The position numbers were made by a program, and so were the translations under genes. From Govania unica (lineage in GTDB: Bacteria; Pseudomonadota; Alphaproteobacteria; Sphingomonadales; Govanellaceae), in assembly GCF_027920805.1 (NCBI RefSeq), contig NZ_JANWOI010000001.1, positions 682,001 through 746,000 on the forward strand: DNA of 64,000 nucleotides, given 5' to 3'. Position 1 is the first letter of the stretch, and each line of letters opens with the position of its first letter. The notes below the pieces were generated by a model, which saw only the letters and a list, made by a program, of their open reading frames with translations, was not told the DNA's origin and did not search any database. Shown one piece after another: positions 19,192-26,975 of the stretch.

Positions 19192-20046
19192 CTACTGCTG
19201 AAACCTGTAATTATGCGCCGGATAAGCGCCATAAACCCTGATCCGCCGGGTGAAGAACGCCAGTTCCTCCATGGCGAGCTCAACCCGGCGTTCCGAAGGA
19301 TGGCCCTCAATCTCGGCGAAAAACTGTGTCGCGGTGAAGGCGCCACCCAGCTGATAACTTTCAAGCTTGGTGATATTGATGCCGTTGGTCGCGAATCCGC
19401 CCATGGCCTTATACAGCGCCGCCGGCACGTTCCGCACTTCGAACATGAAGCTCATCATGGTCGGGCCGTTGCGCGGGTCCGGGATGGCGTCGGCGCGGGA
19501 CATGATGATGAAGCGCGTGGTGTTATGTGTCGCGTCCTCCATATTGGCCTGGATAAGATCGAGGCCATAGATTTCCCCGGCAAGCGAGGAGGCGAGGGCA
19601 CCAACGGTTGGATCGTTGAGGGCGGCGATTTCTTTGGCCGCGCCCGCAGTATCCGCATGGACGATAGCGGTGAGGCCTAGCCGCCGCATCGTCTCCCGGC
19701 ATTGGTCCAGCGCCTGCACATGGCTGTGCACTTCGCGCAGAGTTGCAAGTGTCGCGCCCTTCGGAGCCAGCAACTGGTGATTGATGCGCATGAAATGCTC
19801 GCCGATGATGTGCAGCTTTGAATGTGGCAAAAGCTGATGGAGATCGGCCACGCGCCCGGCGATGGAGTTTTCGATCGGGATCATGCCATAGAGCGCCTGA
19901 CCGTCTTCGACCGCCTGCAGGGCATCCGCAAAAGTGGCGCAGGGCAGCGGCGTCATGGCGGGAAAAACCTGACGGCAGGCCATGTCGGAATTGGCGCCAA
20001 GTGCGCCCTGGAAGGCGATGCGGGTTGCGGGATCTGAGGTGGTCAT
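19192..20046 (-). CDS. pheA: Prephenate dehydratase
   Basis: This enzyme converts prephenate to phenylpyruvate in phenylalanine synthesis. The 284-aa product has the two dehydratase lobes starting RIAFQGALGANSDMAC, the active-site motif HNTTRF, and a C-terminal ACT domain (NVPAALYKAMGGFATNGINITKLESYQLGG) for phenylalanine feedback. It lacks a fused chorismate mutase domain, as is usual outside enterobacteria. The ATG at 20046 is preferred over a TTG one codon earlier. Confidence 0.95.
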   Translation of the reverse strand: MTTSDPATRIAFQGALGANSDMACRQVFPAMTPLPCATFADALQAVEDGQALYGMIPIENSIAGRVADLHQLLPHSKLHIIGEHFMRINHQLLAPKGATLATLREVHSHVQALDQCRETMRRLGLTAIVHADTAGAAKEIAALNDPTVGALASSLAGEIYGLDLIQANMEDATHNTTRFIIMSRADAIPDPRNGPTMMSFMFEVRNVPAALYKAMGGFATNGINITKLESYQLGGAFTATQFFAEIEGHPSERRVELAMEELAFFTRRIRVYGAYPAHNYRFQQ

Positions 20047-20296
20047 CAAGGGGCCTTATCTGGCTGAACTTTGCGCGAATGGCGCGCAGTATTAGGGTCG
20101 TTCCCTACTCTGTCAATCTCGGCTTGTCCTTTCAAACAAAGCCTAGTACAAAGGCGCGGTTATTTTGGCGGGGGCCGTTAAGGCACGCGACTGTGGATTA
20201 CGTCGTTTTTTAAGGCGGGGTTTTGAATTCATTTTCGCATGTCGGCGGTCCTCTTCCGCAGGCGGGTCAACGCATAGAGCTAGCGGGGGAAGAGTT

Positions 20297-20938
20297 TTGG
20301 ACTCTTTTGAATGGAATAAAATTACGGGCGGCGTGCTGGCTGGGGTACTTCTCGTACTCGGCATCAACACGCTCGGTCATTCGGTTTTTGCAGAAAAGCC
20401 GCTTGAGAAAAACGCATACGTCGTAGAAGGCGTTGAAGAAGAAGGCGCGGGCGAAGCAGCTGGCGAAGCCAAAGCTGCTGGTCCTTCCTTGGCCGTTCTG
20501 TTGTCGCAGGCCAATCCTGCCGACGGCGAAAAGGTCTTCAAGAAATGCGCCACATGCCACAACATCAATAAGGGCGAACCCCATAAAGTGGGTCCGTCGC
20601 TCTATGGCACCATCGGGCATAAGATCGCCGGCCATGCTGGTTATGGCTATTCGGACGCTTTCGCAAAGCATGGCGGCACGTGGGATTTCGAAACCCTGTC
20701 GCATTATCTTGAAAACCCGAAGGCTTATATCCCGGGCAACAAGATGTCCTTCGCCGGTCTGAAAAAGCCCGAAGAACGCGCAGCCATCCTGCTGTATCTC
20801 AACCAGCACACGGACACCCCGTTGCCGCTGCCAAAGCCTGAAGCCGCTCCGGCCGCCGAAGCCGCTCCGGCTGCTGCGGAAGCACCGGCCGCTGCTGAAG
20901 CCGAACCGGCTAAGGTCGAGGCCCCAGCCGCTCACTAA
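20297..20938 (+). CDS. Membrane-anchored class I cytochrome c (CycM type)
   Basis: The 213-aa product starts at a TTG (20297) preceded by GGGGGAAGAG. No in-frame ATG or GTG is closer, and the N-terminus MDSFEWNKITGGVLAGVLLV matches the family's uncleaved signal anchor. The haem motif CATCH is at 84-88 and the distal Met ligand is about residue 150 (GNKMSF). The N-terminal anchor holds it on the periplasmic side. A low-complexity Ala/Pro/Glu tail of about 45 residues follows the haem domain. CycM-type proteins carry electrons between the bc1 complex and cytochrome oxidase. A good terminator follows. Confidence 0.88.
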   Translation: MDSFEWNKITGGVLAGVLLVLGINTLGHSVFAEKPLEKNAYVVEGVEEEGAGEAAGEAKAAGPSLAVLLSQANPADGEKVFKKCATCHNINKGEPHKVGPSLYGTIGHKIAGHAGYGYSDAFAKHGGTWDFETLSHYLENPKAYIPGNKMSFAGLKKPEERAAILLYLNQHTDTPLPLPKPEAAPAAEAAPAAAEAPAAAEAEPAKVEAPAAH

Positions 20939-20958
20939 GCGGACGCATGAAATTATGA

Positions 20959-20987
20959 AAAAGGCGGGGATTTCCCCGCCTTTTTTG
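20959..20987 (+). terminator. Rho-independent terminator of the cytochrome c gene
   Basis: AAGGCGGGGA pairs with TCCCCGCCTT across a 2-base loop and is followed by six T residues. Confidence 0.9.
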
Positions 20988-21039
20988 TTTGTCAGGGGAG
21001 GGGATAACTCACCTTCCGCGCCCTGTCATTAACTCCCCT

Positions 21040-21236
21040 GTCATTGCCGGATCAAGCCCGGCAATGACATTTTTGTGTGGTTCAATATTTTTGTGCGGTT
21101 TAATTCCGTGCCTATGTCCCCCGCCAGGAACCTCCTGCCAAAACCTTCTGTCATTACCGGGCTTGACCCGGTAATCCATCTTGCCACCAGTCTAGTCGGT
21201 TGAGGCATGGATTGCCGGGTCAAGCCCGGCAATGAC
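21040..21236. repeat. Three family-A palindromic repeats
   Basis: Units lie at 21040-21068 (slightly diverged), 21150-21179 (forward, ATTACCGGG/CCCGGTAAT stem) and 21207-21236 (reverse, main type). They lie between the cytochrome c terminator and the NlpC/P60 gene. Confidence 0.8.
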
Positions 21237-21260
21237 AATGTAGGGAGGCAGTCACCCGCC

Positions 21261-22103
21261 TCAATCCACCCGTCGAATCCCACTCACCGGCTCACCAGCA
21301 GTCTTCGCGACGATGGCGATGACCTCATCAAGCGGGTTGATCGTCACCGCCATATGGGTGGCATTCGCGTGCAGCAGCTGTGTGGCGTCCAGCATGATGC
21401 CCACATGGCCCGGGAAAAACACGATATCGCCGCGTGTCCGGGGCTCCGATAGGGACACTGGACGTCCGATGCTCGCGGCCTGCTGGTCAGTGTCACGGGC
21501 GCAATCCCGGCCGGTGGCGCTGAGCGCCATCTGCACAAGCCCTGAACAATCAATCCCGGCCACACTGCGCCCGCCCCAGTGATAGGGCGCGCCGAGAAAT
21601 CGTTCCGCCTCCAGAACGAAATCCATTGCCCAGTCGCCAAGCGGGCGAACATGCGCAGCGAAAACCCAGCCGCCGCTGGCCAGCGGCAAAAAACCCTTGT
21701 CCGGCACAGTGGACTGAAGTGCAACCCGGCTGCCGAGATAGAGCGGCATCAGCGGCGGCAGCTTCAGATCGGGGCCGGGATAGACATGGCTTGAGAGGGC
21801 GGCGACCCAATGGGTCGCGGCGGGCAGGTGACCGAGGGCCGCTGACGGCACATAACCCACATACTGGTCCGCCGCGGCCTGCCCCCAGGCCCAGCTGCTC
21901 TCGTCGTCATAAACCGTGAAGCTCTCCCCGAACAGCAGTTCTGAGGCATAGGAGGCCCCATCCTCCGGGCGGCTTTTGAGCGGCGCGCGCGGGGTGCTTA
22001 CCTGCCACAGCTGGCCGTCGGCATAGCGTGCGGCCGTGACCTTGCCTTCCAGATGACGGGCGGCGAGGTCGGGCCGGGCCGGGGTGAGGCGGGGATCGCT
22101 CAC
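21261..22103 (-). CDS. NlpC/P60 family peptidase with SH3-like domain
   Basis: The 280-aa protein has N-terminal SH3-like segments (SFTVYDDESSWAWGQAAADQYVGYV) and a C-terminal NlpC/P60 domain with catalytic Cys in GIDCSGLVQ and His in PGHVGIML. A downstream HANATH region holds the third polar residue. The family usually cleaves gamma-D-Glu-diaminopimelate bonds in peptidoglycan peptides. No signal peptide is obvious, so location is unclear. The start at 22103 overlaps the MarR gene stop by 4 bp, consistent with coupled translation. Confidence 0.88.
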   Translation of the reverse strand: MSDPRLTPARPDLAARHLEGKVTAARYADGQLWQVSTPRAPLKSRPEDGASYASELLFGESFTVYDDESSWAWGQAAADQYVGYVPSAALGHLPAATHWVAALSSHVYPGPDLKLPPLMPLYLGSRVALQSTVPDKGFLPLASGGWVFAAHVRPLGDWAMDFVLEAERFLGAPYHWGGRSVAGIDCSGLVQMALSATGRDCARDTDQQAASIGRPVSLSEPRTRGDIVFFPGHVGIMLDATQLLHANATHMAVTINPLDEVIAIVAKTAGEPVSGIRRVD

Positions 22104-22474
22104 GGGCTCATCTCCTCGGGGGCAAGTTTCTGTCCGGCGCTGGCGATGCTCGCGGCGAATTCGCTCAGGAACACGGCGCCCTTGACGGTGCGGCGGATAT
22201 AGATGCTGCGACCGTCCTTGCTGTCACGTTCCCGGCGGATGAAACCAAGCTTGCCGAGCCGGTCGAGCGCCCGCGTCACCACTGGTTTTGCCAGCCCGAG
22301 AAGGGCGGCGATCCCCCGCACGGTATGTTCGCCGTGAATGGCATAAAGCGTCAATAGAATGGCCAGCTGCCGGGTGGTGAGGTCGGGCCGGTTGCTTTGC
22401 ACCATGCTGACCAGCACATGCCGCCAGAGATCAAGCGCATTCAAACCTTCGATCTGGGACTCGCGATCGGTCAT
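22100..22474 (-). CDS. MarR-family winged-helix regulator
   Basis: The 124-aa protein has the MarR fold: a helix-turn-helix at LTTRQLAILLTLYAIHGEHTVRGIAALLGLAKPVVTRALDRLGKLG and a wing-like stretch FIRRERDSKDGRSIYIRRT. It sits between the aminopeptidase and NlpC/P60 genes on the same strand, with a 4-bp overlap downstream. It is shorter than average for the family at both ends. Its effector and targets are unknown; the neighbours are only a guess. Confidence 0.85.
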   Translation of the reverse strand: MTDRESQIEGLNALDLWRHVLVSMVQSNRPDLTTRQLAILLTLYAIHGEHTVRGIAALLGLAKPVVTRALDRLGKLGFIRRERDSKDGRSIYIRRTVKGAVFLSEFAASIASAGQKLAPEEMSP

Positions 22475-22478
22475 CGGC

Positions 22479-23897
22479 TCAGGTCTCCTTGGTGTAGCGG
22501 CGGACGATCATGCGGTAGACCGCGCGCAGGGCCAGGGCCTCGCCACCTTGCGGGCGGCCCGGCCGGTTGCCGCGGTTCCAGGCGAAGACATCAAGGTGAA
22601 TCCAGTTCGGCGTCTCGGTCACGAAGCGTTGCAGGAACAGGGCGGCGGTAATGGCCCCAGCCAGGCCGCTTGCGCCCGAATTGGCGAAATCAGCGATCGG
22701 GCTTTTCAGATCCTCGAAATAAGGTTGCCAGAGCGGCAGCCGCCACACCGGGTCCGCTTCGCTGCGGGAGGCGGTCTCAAGCGCCGTTGCAAGATCGGCG
22801 CTGTCGGTGAAAAAGGGCTGCACATCTGGCCCAAGCGCCACCCGCGCCGCACCGGTAAGGGTGGCGAAATCAATCAGCAGGTCGGGGGTTTCATCGTCCG
22901 CAAGCGCGAGCGCATCCGACAGCACAAGCCGGCCTTCGGCATCGGTATTGTCAACCTCGACCGTCAGGCCCTTCCTGGTGCGGATCACGTCGCCGGGGCG
23001 ATAGGACTCGCCCGACACGCTGTTCTCGACAGCCGGGATCAGGATGCGCAGCCGCACCGGCAGCCGGGCGTCCATGATCATCTGACCAAGCGCCAGCGCA
23101 TGGGCCGCCCCGCCCATGTCCTTTTTCATCAGCCGCATGCCGGACGACGGTTTGAGATCAAGCCCGCCGGTATCGAAACAGACGCCCTTGCCAACGACGG
23201 TGACCTTCGGGGCTTTCTCGTCGCCCCAGGTGATGTCGATCAGGCGCGGCGCGTTCGGGCTTGCGCGGCCGACGGCATGGATGGTCGGGAAATTGTCCTG
23301 CAACAGTCCATCGCCGACGATTTCGCGGAAACTGGCGCCCTCGGATTCGGCGAGGACGCGGGCGGCGGCGGCGAGCTCCGTCGGGCCCATGTCGGCGGTC
23401 GGGGTATTGACCAGATCGCGCACCAGTGCCGTACCCGCCACCACCCGCGCGAGGTCGGCTGCATCGACGCCCGCAGGCAGCACCAGCACGCGGGGCTCGC
23501 TGGCCTTGCCGTCCTTATAGCGGGTGAAGGCATATTGCTGCAGACACCAGCCGAGCGCGGCGAGATACCCCTGGCCATCCTCAAGCGGGCTCGCGATGTC
23601 ATAGGTTCCCGCAGGCAGCTCAGCCGCGAGCCGGGCAAAGGCCGCCGGATCGCCCTCGGCACTCAGTCCACCGCCGGTCCCAAGCAGCACGCAGTCGATC
23701 TTGCCGCTTTCATCGGGCAGGATCAGAATATCATCTTTCTTGCCGCTGAAGCCTCGCGTCTCCGCCCAGCCGCGGACAAAGGGGCTCGCGGCGGCAAGCC
23801 AGTCGGGGGTCGCGCTTTCGGTCAGCAGAAGGATGGCGACCGAGGTCGATTGCGGAACGGGGGTGACAAAAACTGGCAAGGGGGTTGGCACGGACAT
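22479..23897 (-). CDS. M17-family leucyl aminopeptidase
   Basis: The 472-aa metalloenzyme removes N-terminal residues from peptides. It has the M17 signature NTDAEGRLVLSDAL and the metal-binding segment VCFDTGGLDLKPSSGMRLMKKDMGGAAHAL. The N-terminal domain is poorly conserved, as is usual. It is upstream of the MarR gene with a 4-bp spacing. The gene is divergent from the GST gene at 23987. Confidence 0.93.
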   Translation of the reverse strand: MSVPTPLPVFVTPVPQSTSVAILLLTESATPDWLAAASPFVRGWAETRGFSGKKDDILILPDESGKIDCVLLGTGGGLSAEGDPAAFARLAAELPAGTYDIASPLEDGQGYLAALGWCLQQYAFTRYKDGKASEPRVLVLPAGVDAADLARVVAGTALVRDLVNTPTADMGPTELAAAARVLAESEGASFREIVGDGLLQDNFPTIHAVGRASPNAPRLIDITWGDEKAPKVTVVGKGVCFDTGGLDLKPSSGMRLMKKDMGGAAHALALGQMIMDARLPVRLRILIPAVENSVSGESYRPGDVIRTRKGLTVEVDNTDAEGRLVLSDALALADDETPDLLIDFATLTGAARVALGPDVQPFFTDSADLATALETASRSEADPVWRLPLWQPYFEDLKSPIADFANSGASGLAGAITAALFLQRFVTETPNWIHLDVFAWNRGNRPGRPQGGEALALRAVYRMIVRRYTKET

Positions 23898-23986
23898 GTC
23901 CTTAATTTGCGATATCTGGCATCGGCCTCATAGGCGAAGGTCCCTTGAATGTGATACATCCAAGGGAGTTACTTGTGGAGAGGGAA

Positions 23987-24616
23987 ATGTCCGCTTACGA
24001 ACTCGTCATTGGCGATAAGTCATTCTCATCTTGGTCGCTGCGGCCCTGGTTGCTGCTGAAAGTGGCCGGCGTTCCCTTTATTGAACGCAATGTGCGGCTG
24101 CGCCAGCCCGACAGCCGGGAGCAGATCCTGACCTATTCGCCGTCCGGCAAAGTCCCCCTGTTGCTGACTGAAGGCTTCGAGGTCTGGGACAGCCTCGCGA
24201 TTGCCGAGTATATCGCGGAATGCCTGCCGGAAAAGGCGCTCTGGCCACGCGACCAGATGGCACGGGCACGGGCGCGGGCCATCTCGGCGGAAATGCATGC
24301 GGGGTTTCCCGACCTGCGCAATGAACTGAGCATGGATATTCTCAACCGCCATCCGACGCCGGAGCTGTCCGCAGGGGCGGCGCGCGATGTGGCCCGGGTG
24401 CAGGAGATCTGGCGCTCAGCCCGTGCCGAGGCAAGGGGCGGGCCGTTCCTGTTCGGTCATTTCACCGTGGCGGACGCCATGTATGCCCCGGTGGTGACGC
24501 GGTTCATATCCTACAACATCCCGCTCGACCCGGTGTGCCGGGCCTATGCCGATGTCATTCTCGATCTTCCAGCGATGATCGAATGGACCGTCGGAGCCAA
24601 AGCGGAAACTGCCTGA
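23987..24616 (+). CDS. Glutathione S-transferase family protein
   Basis: The 209-aa product has an N-terminal thioredoxin-like domain (ELVIGDKSFSSWSLRPWLLLKVAGVPFIERNV) with the usual cis-Pro region (SGKVPLLL) and an acidic DSLAIAEYI helix. A helical C-terminal domain follows. A serine-rich start (SFSSWSLRPW) is close to the catalytic serine position of the zeta/beta-like classes. The ATG at 23987 has GGAGAGGGA upstream. Substrate and role cannot be inferred. Confidence 0.85.
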   Translation: MSAYELVIGDKSFSSWSLRPWLLLKVAGVPFIERNVRLRQPDSREQILTYSPSGKVPLLLTEGFEVWDSLAIAEYIAECLPEKALWPRDQMARARARAISAEMHAGFPDLRNELSMDILNRHPTPELSAGAARDVARVQEIWRSARAEARGGPFLFGHFTVADAMYAPVVTRFISYNIPLDPVCRAYADVILDLPAMIEWTVGAKAETA

Positions 24617-24652
24617 AGCGACTAAAAAACGGCCATCCCCGCGCCTGTTTCT

Positions 24653-24778
24653 GTCATCCCCGCCACTCTTGTCATCCCCGCCACTCTTGTCATCCCCGCC
24701 ACTCTTGTCACCCCCGCTACTCTTGTCACCCCCGCCACTCTTGTCACCCCCGCTACTCTTGTCACCCCCGCTACTCTT
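24653..24778. repeat. 18-bp tandem array (7 units) grown from a palindromic repeat end
   Basis: Seven head-to-tail units of GTCATCCCCGCCACTCTT occur, with variants GTCACCCCCGC and TACTCTT in later units. The first eleven bases equal the left end of the adjacent family-B repeat. The array ends exactly where that repeat begins (24779). No unique spacers lie between units, so it is not a CRISPR array. Confidence 0.9.
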
Positions 24779-24864
24779 GTCATCCCCGCGAAAGCGGGGA
24801 TCCAGTCTTGCTTGTCCCATTTCCCATATGTCCCCATCTGGATTCCCGCTTTCGCGGGAATGAC
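24779..24864. repeat. Family-B palindromic repeat pair
   Basis: A hairpin GTCATCCCCGCGAAAGCGGG at 24779 is followed about 30 bp later by a facing unit ending CGCGGGAATGAC. It lies directly at the end of the 18-bp tandem array. Confidence 0.85.
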
Positions 24865-24922
24865 ACTTAAGGGTGGGAATGACAGGAAGGGCGGAAAACC
24901 CGAAACTGACAGTGCCGACGCT

Positions 24923-25621
24923 TTACGCCTTGCACCGATCCATGGTCACGACAATGAAGCTGCGCGGGCCTTCCTGGACCTGGAAGCGGTATTCGTAACC
25001 GGCGACTGCAATGGCATGGCTGAGCGGCAGGCTGCCCTGTGCGCGGCCTGCAGCGCCGTTCAGATGCATGAAGGTGATGCTGATCGGCTTTGTGTTGTCG
25101 AACCAGGCTTCGGTCTGGCCCGTGGCATTGAGCGAGGGCGCGCCTTCGGCACTGACCGTAATGGTGTTGTCGGCAAAGGACGCGGTTGTGCTGTCACTGC
25201 CGGACATGGCCGTGCGCACGCGCAGGCGCCTGGATGTCGGAGCATTGTCGCAATTACGGAGGACGGTCGCGGCGGAGACCACTTCGGTGATGCGGCTCGG
25301 GGTCACGCCTTCGCCGATCTTGAGTCGCGCCGCTTCAAGGATTTTCTGTTCATCCTTGTTCGGAAGTTGCTTCGCCAGCTGGGTCTGGGTCGCCTTATGT
25401 TCGGCGAGTTCGGTCTTGAGGCCGGTGACCTCGTCCTGCAGCTCGCTTGCGCGGGCGGTCAGGCTTTCCACATCCTTGCGCATGACTTCGCTTGCGGTCT
25501 GCCAGGCATACCCGCCAATGGCAAAGGCCGCGCCGCCCAGGAGGGCGATTTTAAGCAGAAGCGCGGTGATGCGCCGCCGCCGCTTATGTTGTTCGCGTGA
25601 ACGGGAAGAACCGAGTTTCAA
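24923..25621 (-). CDS. Conserved-looking membrane-anchored coiled-coil protein, function unknown
   Basis: I do not recognise the family. The 232-aa protein begins with a strongly basic stretch and a single membrane segment (about 18-40, ITALLLKIALLGGAAFAIGGYAWQ). It continues as a coiled coil (about 47-90, with heptad-like KDVESLTARASELQDEVTGLKTELAEHKATQTQL). The C-terminal half (about 105-232) is beta-rich and probably folded, ending YRFQVQEGPRSFIVVTMDRCKA. The topology suggests the globular part is outside the cytoplasm. Two cysteines (one near 123, one at the end) could pair. Confidence 0.7.
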   Translation of the reverse strand: MKLGSSRSREQHKRRRRITALLLKIALLGGAAFAIGGYAWQTASEVMRKDVESLTARASELQDEVTGLKTELAEHKATQTQLAKQLPNKDEQKILEAARLKIGEGVTPSRITEVVSAATVLRNCDNAPTSRRLRVRTAMSGSDSTTASFADNTITVSAEGAPSLNATGQTEAWFDNTKPISITFMHLNGAAGRAQGSLPLSHAIAVAGYEYRFQVQEGPRSFIVVTMDRCKA

Positions 25622-25747
25622 GTGATACCCTCTGGTGACGGACCATAACTTTCGATGTTGCGGACTATACCCAGACTGGGTCTCCGACGCCAGATTTTCA
25701 GCGGATATATTCCGGATGTCATGGTCTCGTCACAGCGGATATATGGC

Positions 25748-26098
25748 CTAAACGTCAAGGAGCGGCACGAAGCCGCCATAGATCATGCGCTTGCCGTCAA
25801 AGGGCATGTCCGAGAACGCCTTCATGCGGGGGTCGGACATCATGCTGGAATGGGCTGTGTTGCGGATTTCCTTTGAGGGAAATTCGATCCAGCTGAAGAC
25901 GACGGTTTCGTCTTCCTTGGCTTTGACCGACATGCGGAAATCCGTGATCTTGCCGTCGGGCACATCATCACCCCAGCATTCGACCACGCGGGTGGCCCCG
26001 AATTCCTTTAAAAGCTTTGCCGCCGCGTTGGCATGGGATTTGTAGCTGTCCTTGCTGGCGGCAGGGACGGCGACAACGTAACCTTCAATATAGCTCAT
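25748..26098 (-). CDS. DUF1428 family protein
   Basis: The 116-aa protein starts MSYIEGYVVAVPAASKDSYK at the ATG at 26098, with ATAAGGAGA upstream. It matches DUF1428, a small dimeric alpha-beta-barrel family of ferredoxin-like fold with no settled function. The characteristic features are present: VVECWGDDVPDGKITDF and FSWIEFPSKE. An open extension upstream of 26098 has no coding character. Confidence 0.88.
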   Translation of the reverse strand: MSYIEGYVVAVPAASKDSYKSHANAAAKLLKEFGATRVVECWGDDVPDGKITDFRMSVKAKEDETVVFSWIEFPSKEIRNTAHSSMMSDPRMKAFSDMPFDGKRMIYGGFVPLLDV

Positions 26099-26347
26099 GG
26101 CTTGTCTCCTTATGCTGGCAGGGGAGTAGACCGGAGCTTGGCTTTTATGACGGCCTCGACATCCATCCGGGCATGAAAGCGTAATCCTGTTTGGGGCTCG
26201 GGTCCATTTTGCCACCGGCGCGATGATGGCGTTGCCTGGAAAGCCCGAACCGCTCGTAGCAAAACCTGTCAAACACGACTCAGGGATCGTGCCGAAGTGG
26301 CGCGATCCGGATTATGTGCTTAAGTGATTGATTTTGGTTAAATATGA

Positions 26348-26437
26348 TGGCGGAGGGGATGAGATTCGAACTCACGAGGGGCTTGCGCCCCCACACGCTT
26401 TCCAGGCGTGCGCCTTAAACCACTCGGCCACCCCTCC
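26348..26437 (-). tRNA. tRNA-Ser, anticodon GGA
   Basis: A cloverleaf of 90 nt is read on the minus strand: acceptor GGAGGGG/CCCCTCC, a long variable arm typical of class II tRNAs, anticodon loop CTGGAAA (GGA reads UCC and UCU), T loop TTCGAAT. A CCA end is encoded in the gene. Confidence 0.97.
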
Positions 26438-26474
26438 GCGACGGTCCAGACGACCGATGACAAAAGTCCCGCGC

Positions 26475-26502
26475 ACTATACCGAACGGAACGAAAGACGC
26501 AA
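26475..26502 (-). promoter_or_regulatory. Predicted promoter of tRNA-Ser
   Basis: On the minus strand TTGCGT and TATAGT are separated by 16 bp. The site is about 40 bp upstream of the tRNA. Confidence 0.5.
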
Positions 26503-26651
26503 GGACGAGCGCGCTGTCCGCGAGCGATATTTTTGCGGCCTGTCAGAACTGGTCGTCAAACGCGCGAAGCTTTTGGCGTAGCAACGGTTCTCGATTACAC
26601 TCAGGCGCGGACTTCCGGGGGGAAGAGGATGCGTCATGGGAGTAGAGACAG

Positions 26652-26942
26652 GTGATTTGTCGCATATTAGCGTGGACGGGGCTCTGTCTCGCGGTGTCGG
26701 TGCTTGGGGCTGAGATCCTCGTATATCTGGAAACGGGGAGCTATGCGCCGCTGACCTTCGCTCAGATCTGGCAGAATCTGGGCATGAGCAGCTATGTGCG
26801 GGCCGAGGATCTGATCCGGCTTCGGATCTGGCCGCCGCTCTGGGATAAGGGGCTTTTGCCGGTCCTTGGGGCGCCGGCATGGGCGCTTTTGGGTGGGCTG
26901 TCGGTGTTTTTCTTTTTGCTGGCCCTGCGCAAGCGGCGCTAG
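26652..26942 (+). CDS. Small membrane protein, function unknown
   Basis: The 96-residue protein has a GTG start at 26652, a likely membrane segment at 2-22 and a second at 72-92 (APAWALLGGLSVFFFLLAL) before a basic C-terminus LRKRR. The middle includes RIWPPLWDKGLLPVLGAPAW. The overall shape resembles small inner-membrane proteins of alphaproteobacteria, but I do not recognise a named family. A terminator follows at once, which supports it being a real transcript. Confidence 0.65.
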   Translation: MICRILAWTGLCLAVSVLGAEILVYLETGSYAPLTFAQIWQNLGMSSYVRAEDLIRLRIWPPLWDKGLLPVLGAPAWALLGGLSVFFFLLALRKRR

Positions 26943-26950
26943 GCGCATAA

Positions 26951-26973
26951 GAAAAGGGGGCCGAAGCCCCCTT
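26951..26973. terminator. Bidirectional terminator between the small membrane protein and lepA
   Basis: GGGGGC pairs with GCCCCC across a CGAA loop, flanked by A-rich and T-rich runs on either side. It can serve both converging genes. Confidence 0.75.
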
Positions 26974-26975
26974 TG

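Noticed and set aside
24653-24864. CRISPR array.
   Set aside because: Units are continuous 18-bp repeats without unique spacers and belong to a palindromic repeat; no cas gene is nearby.
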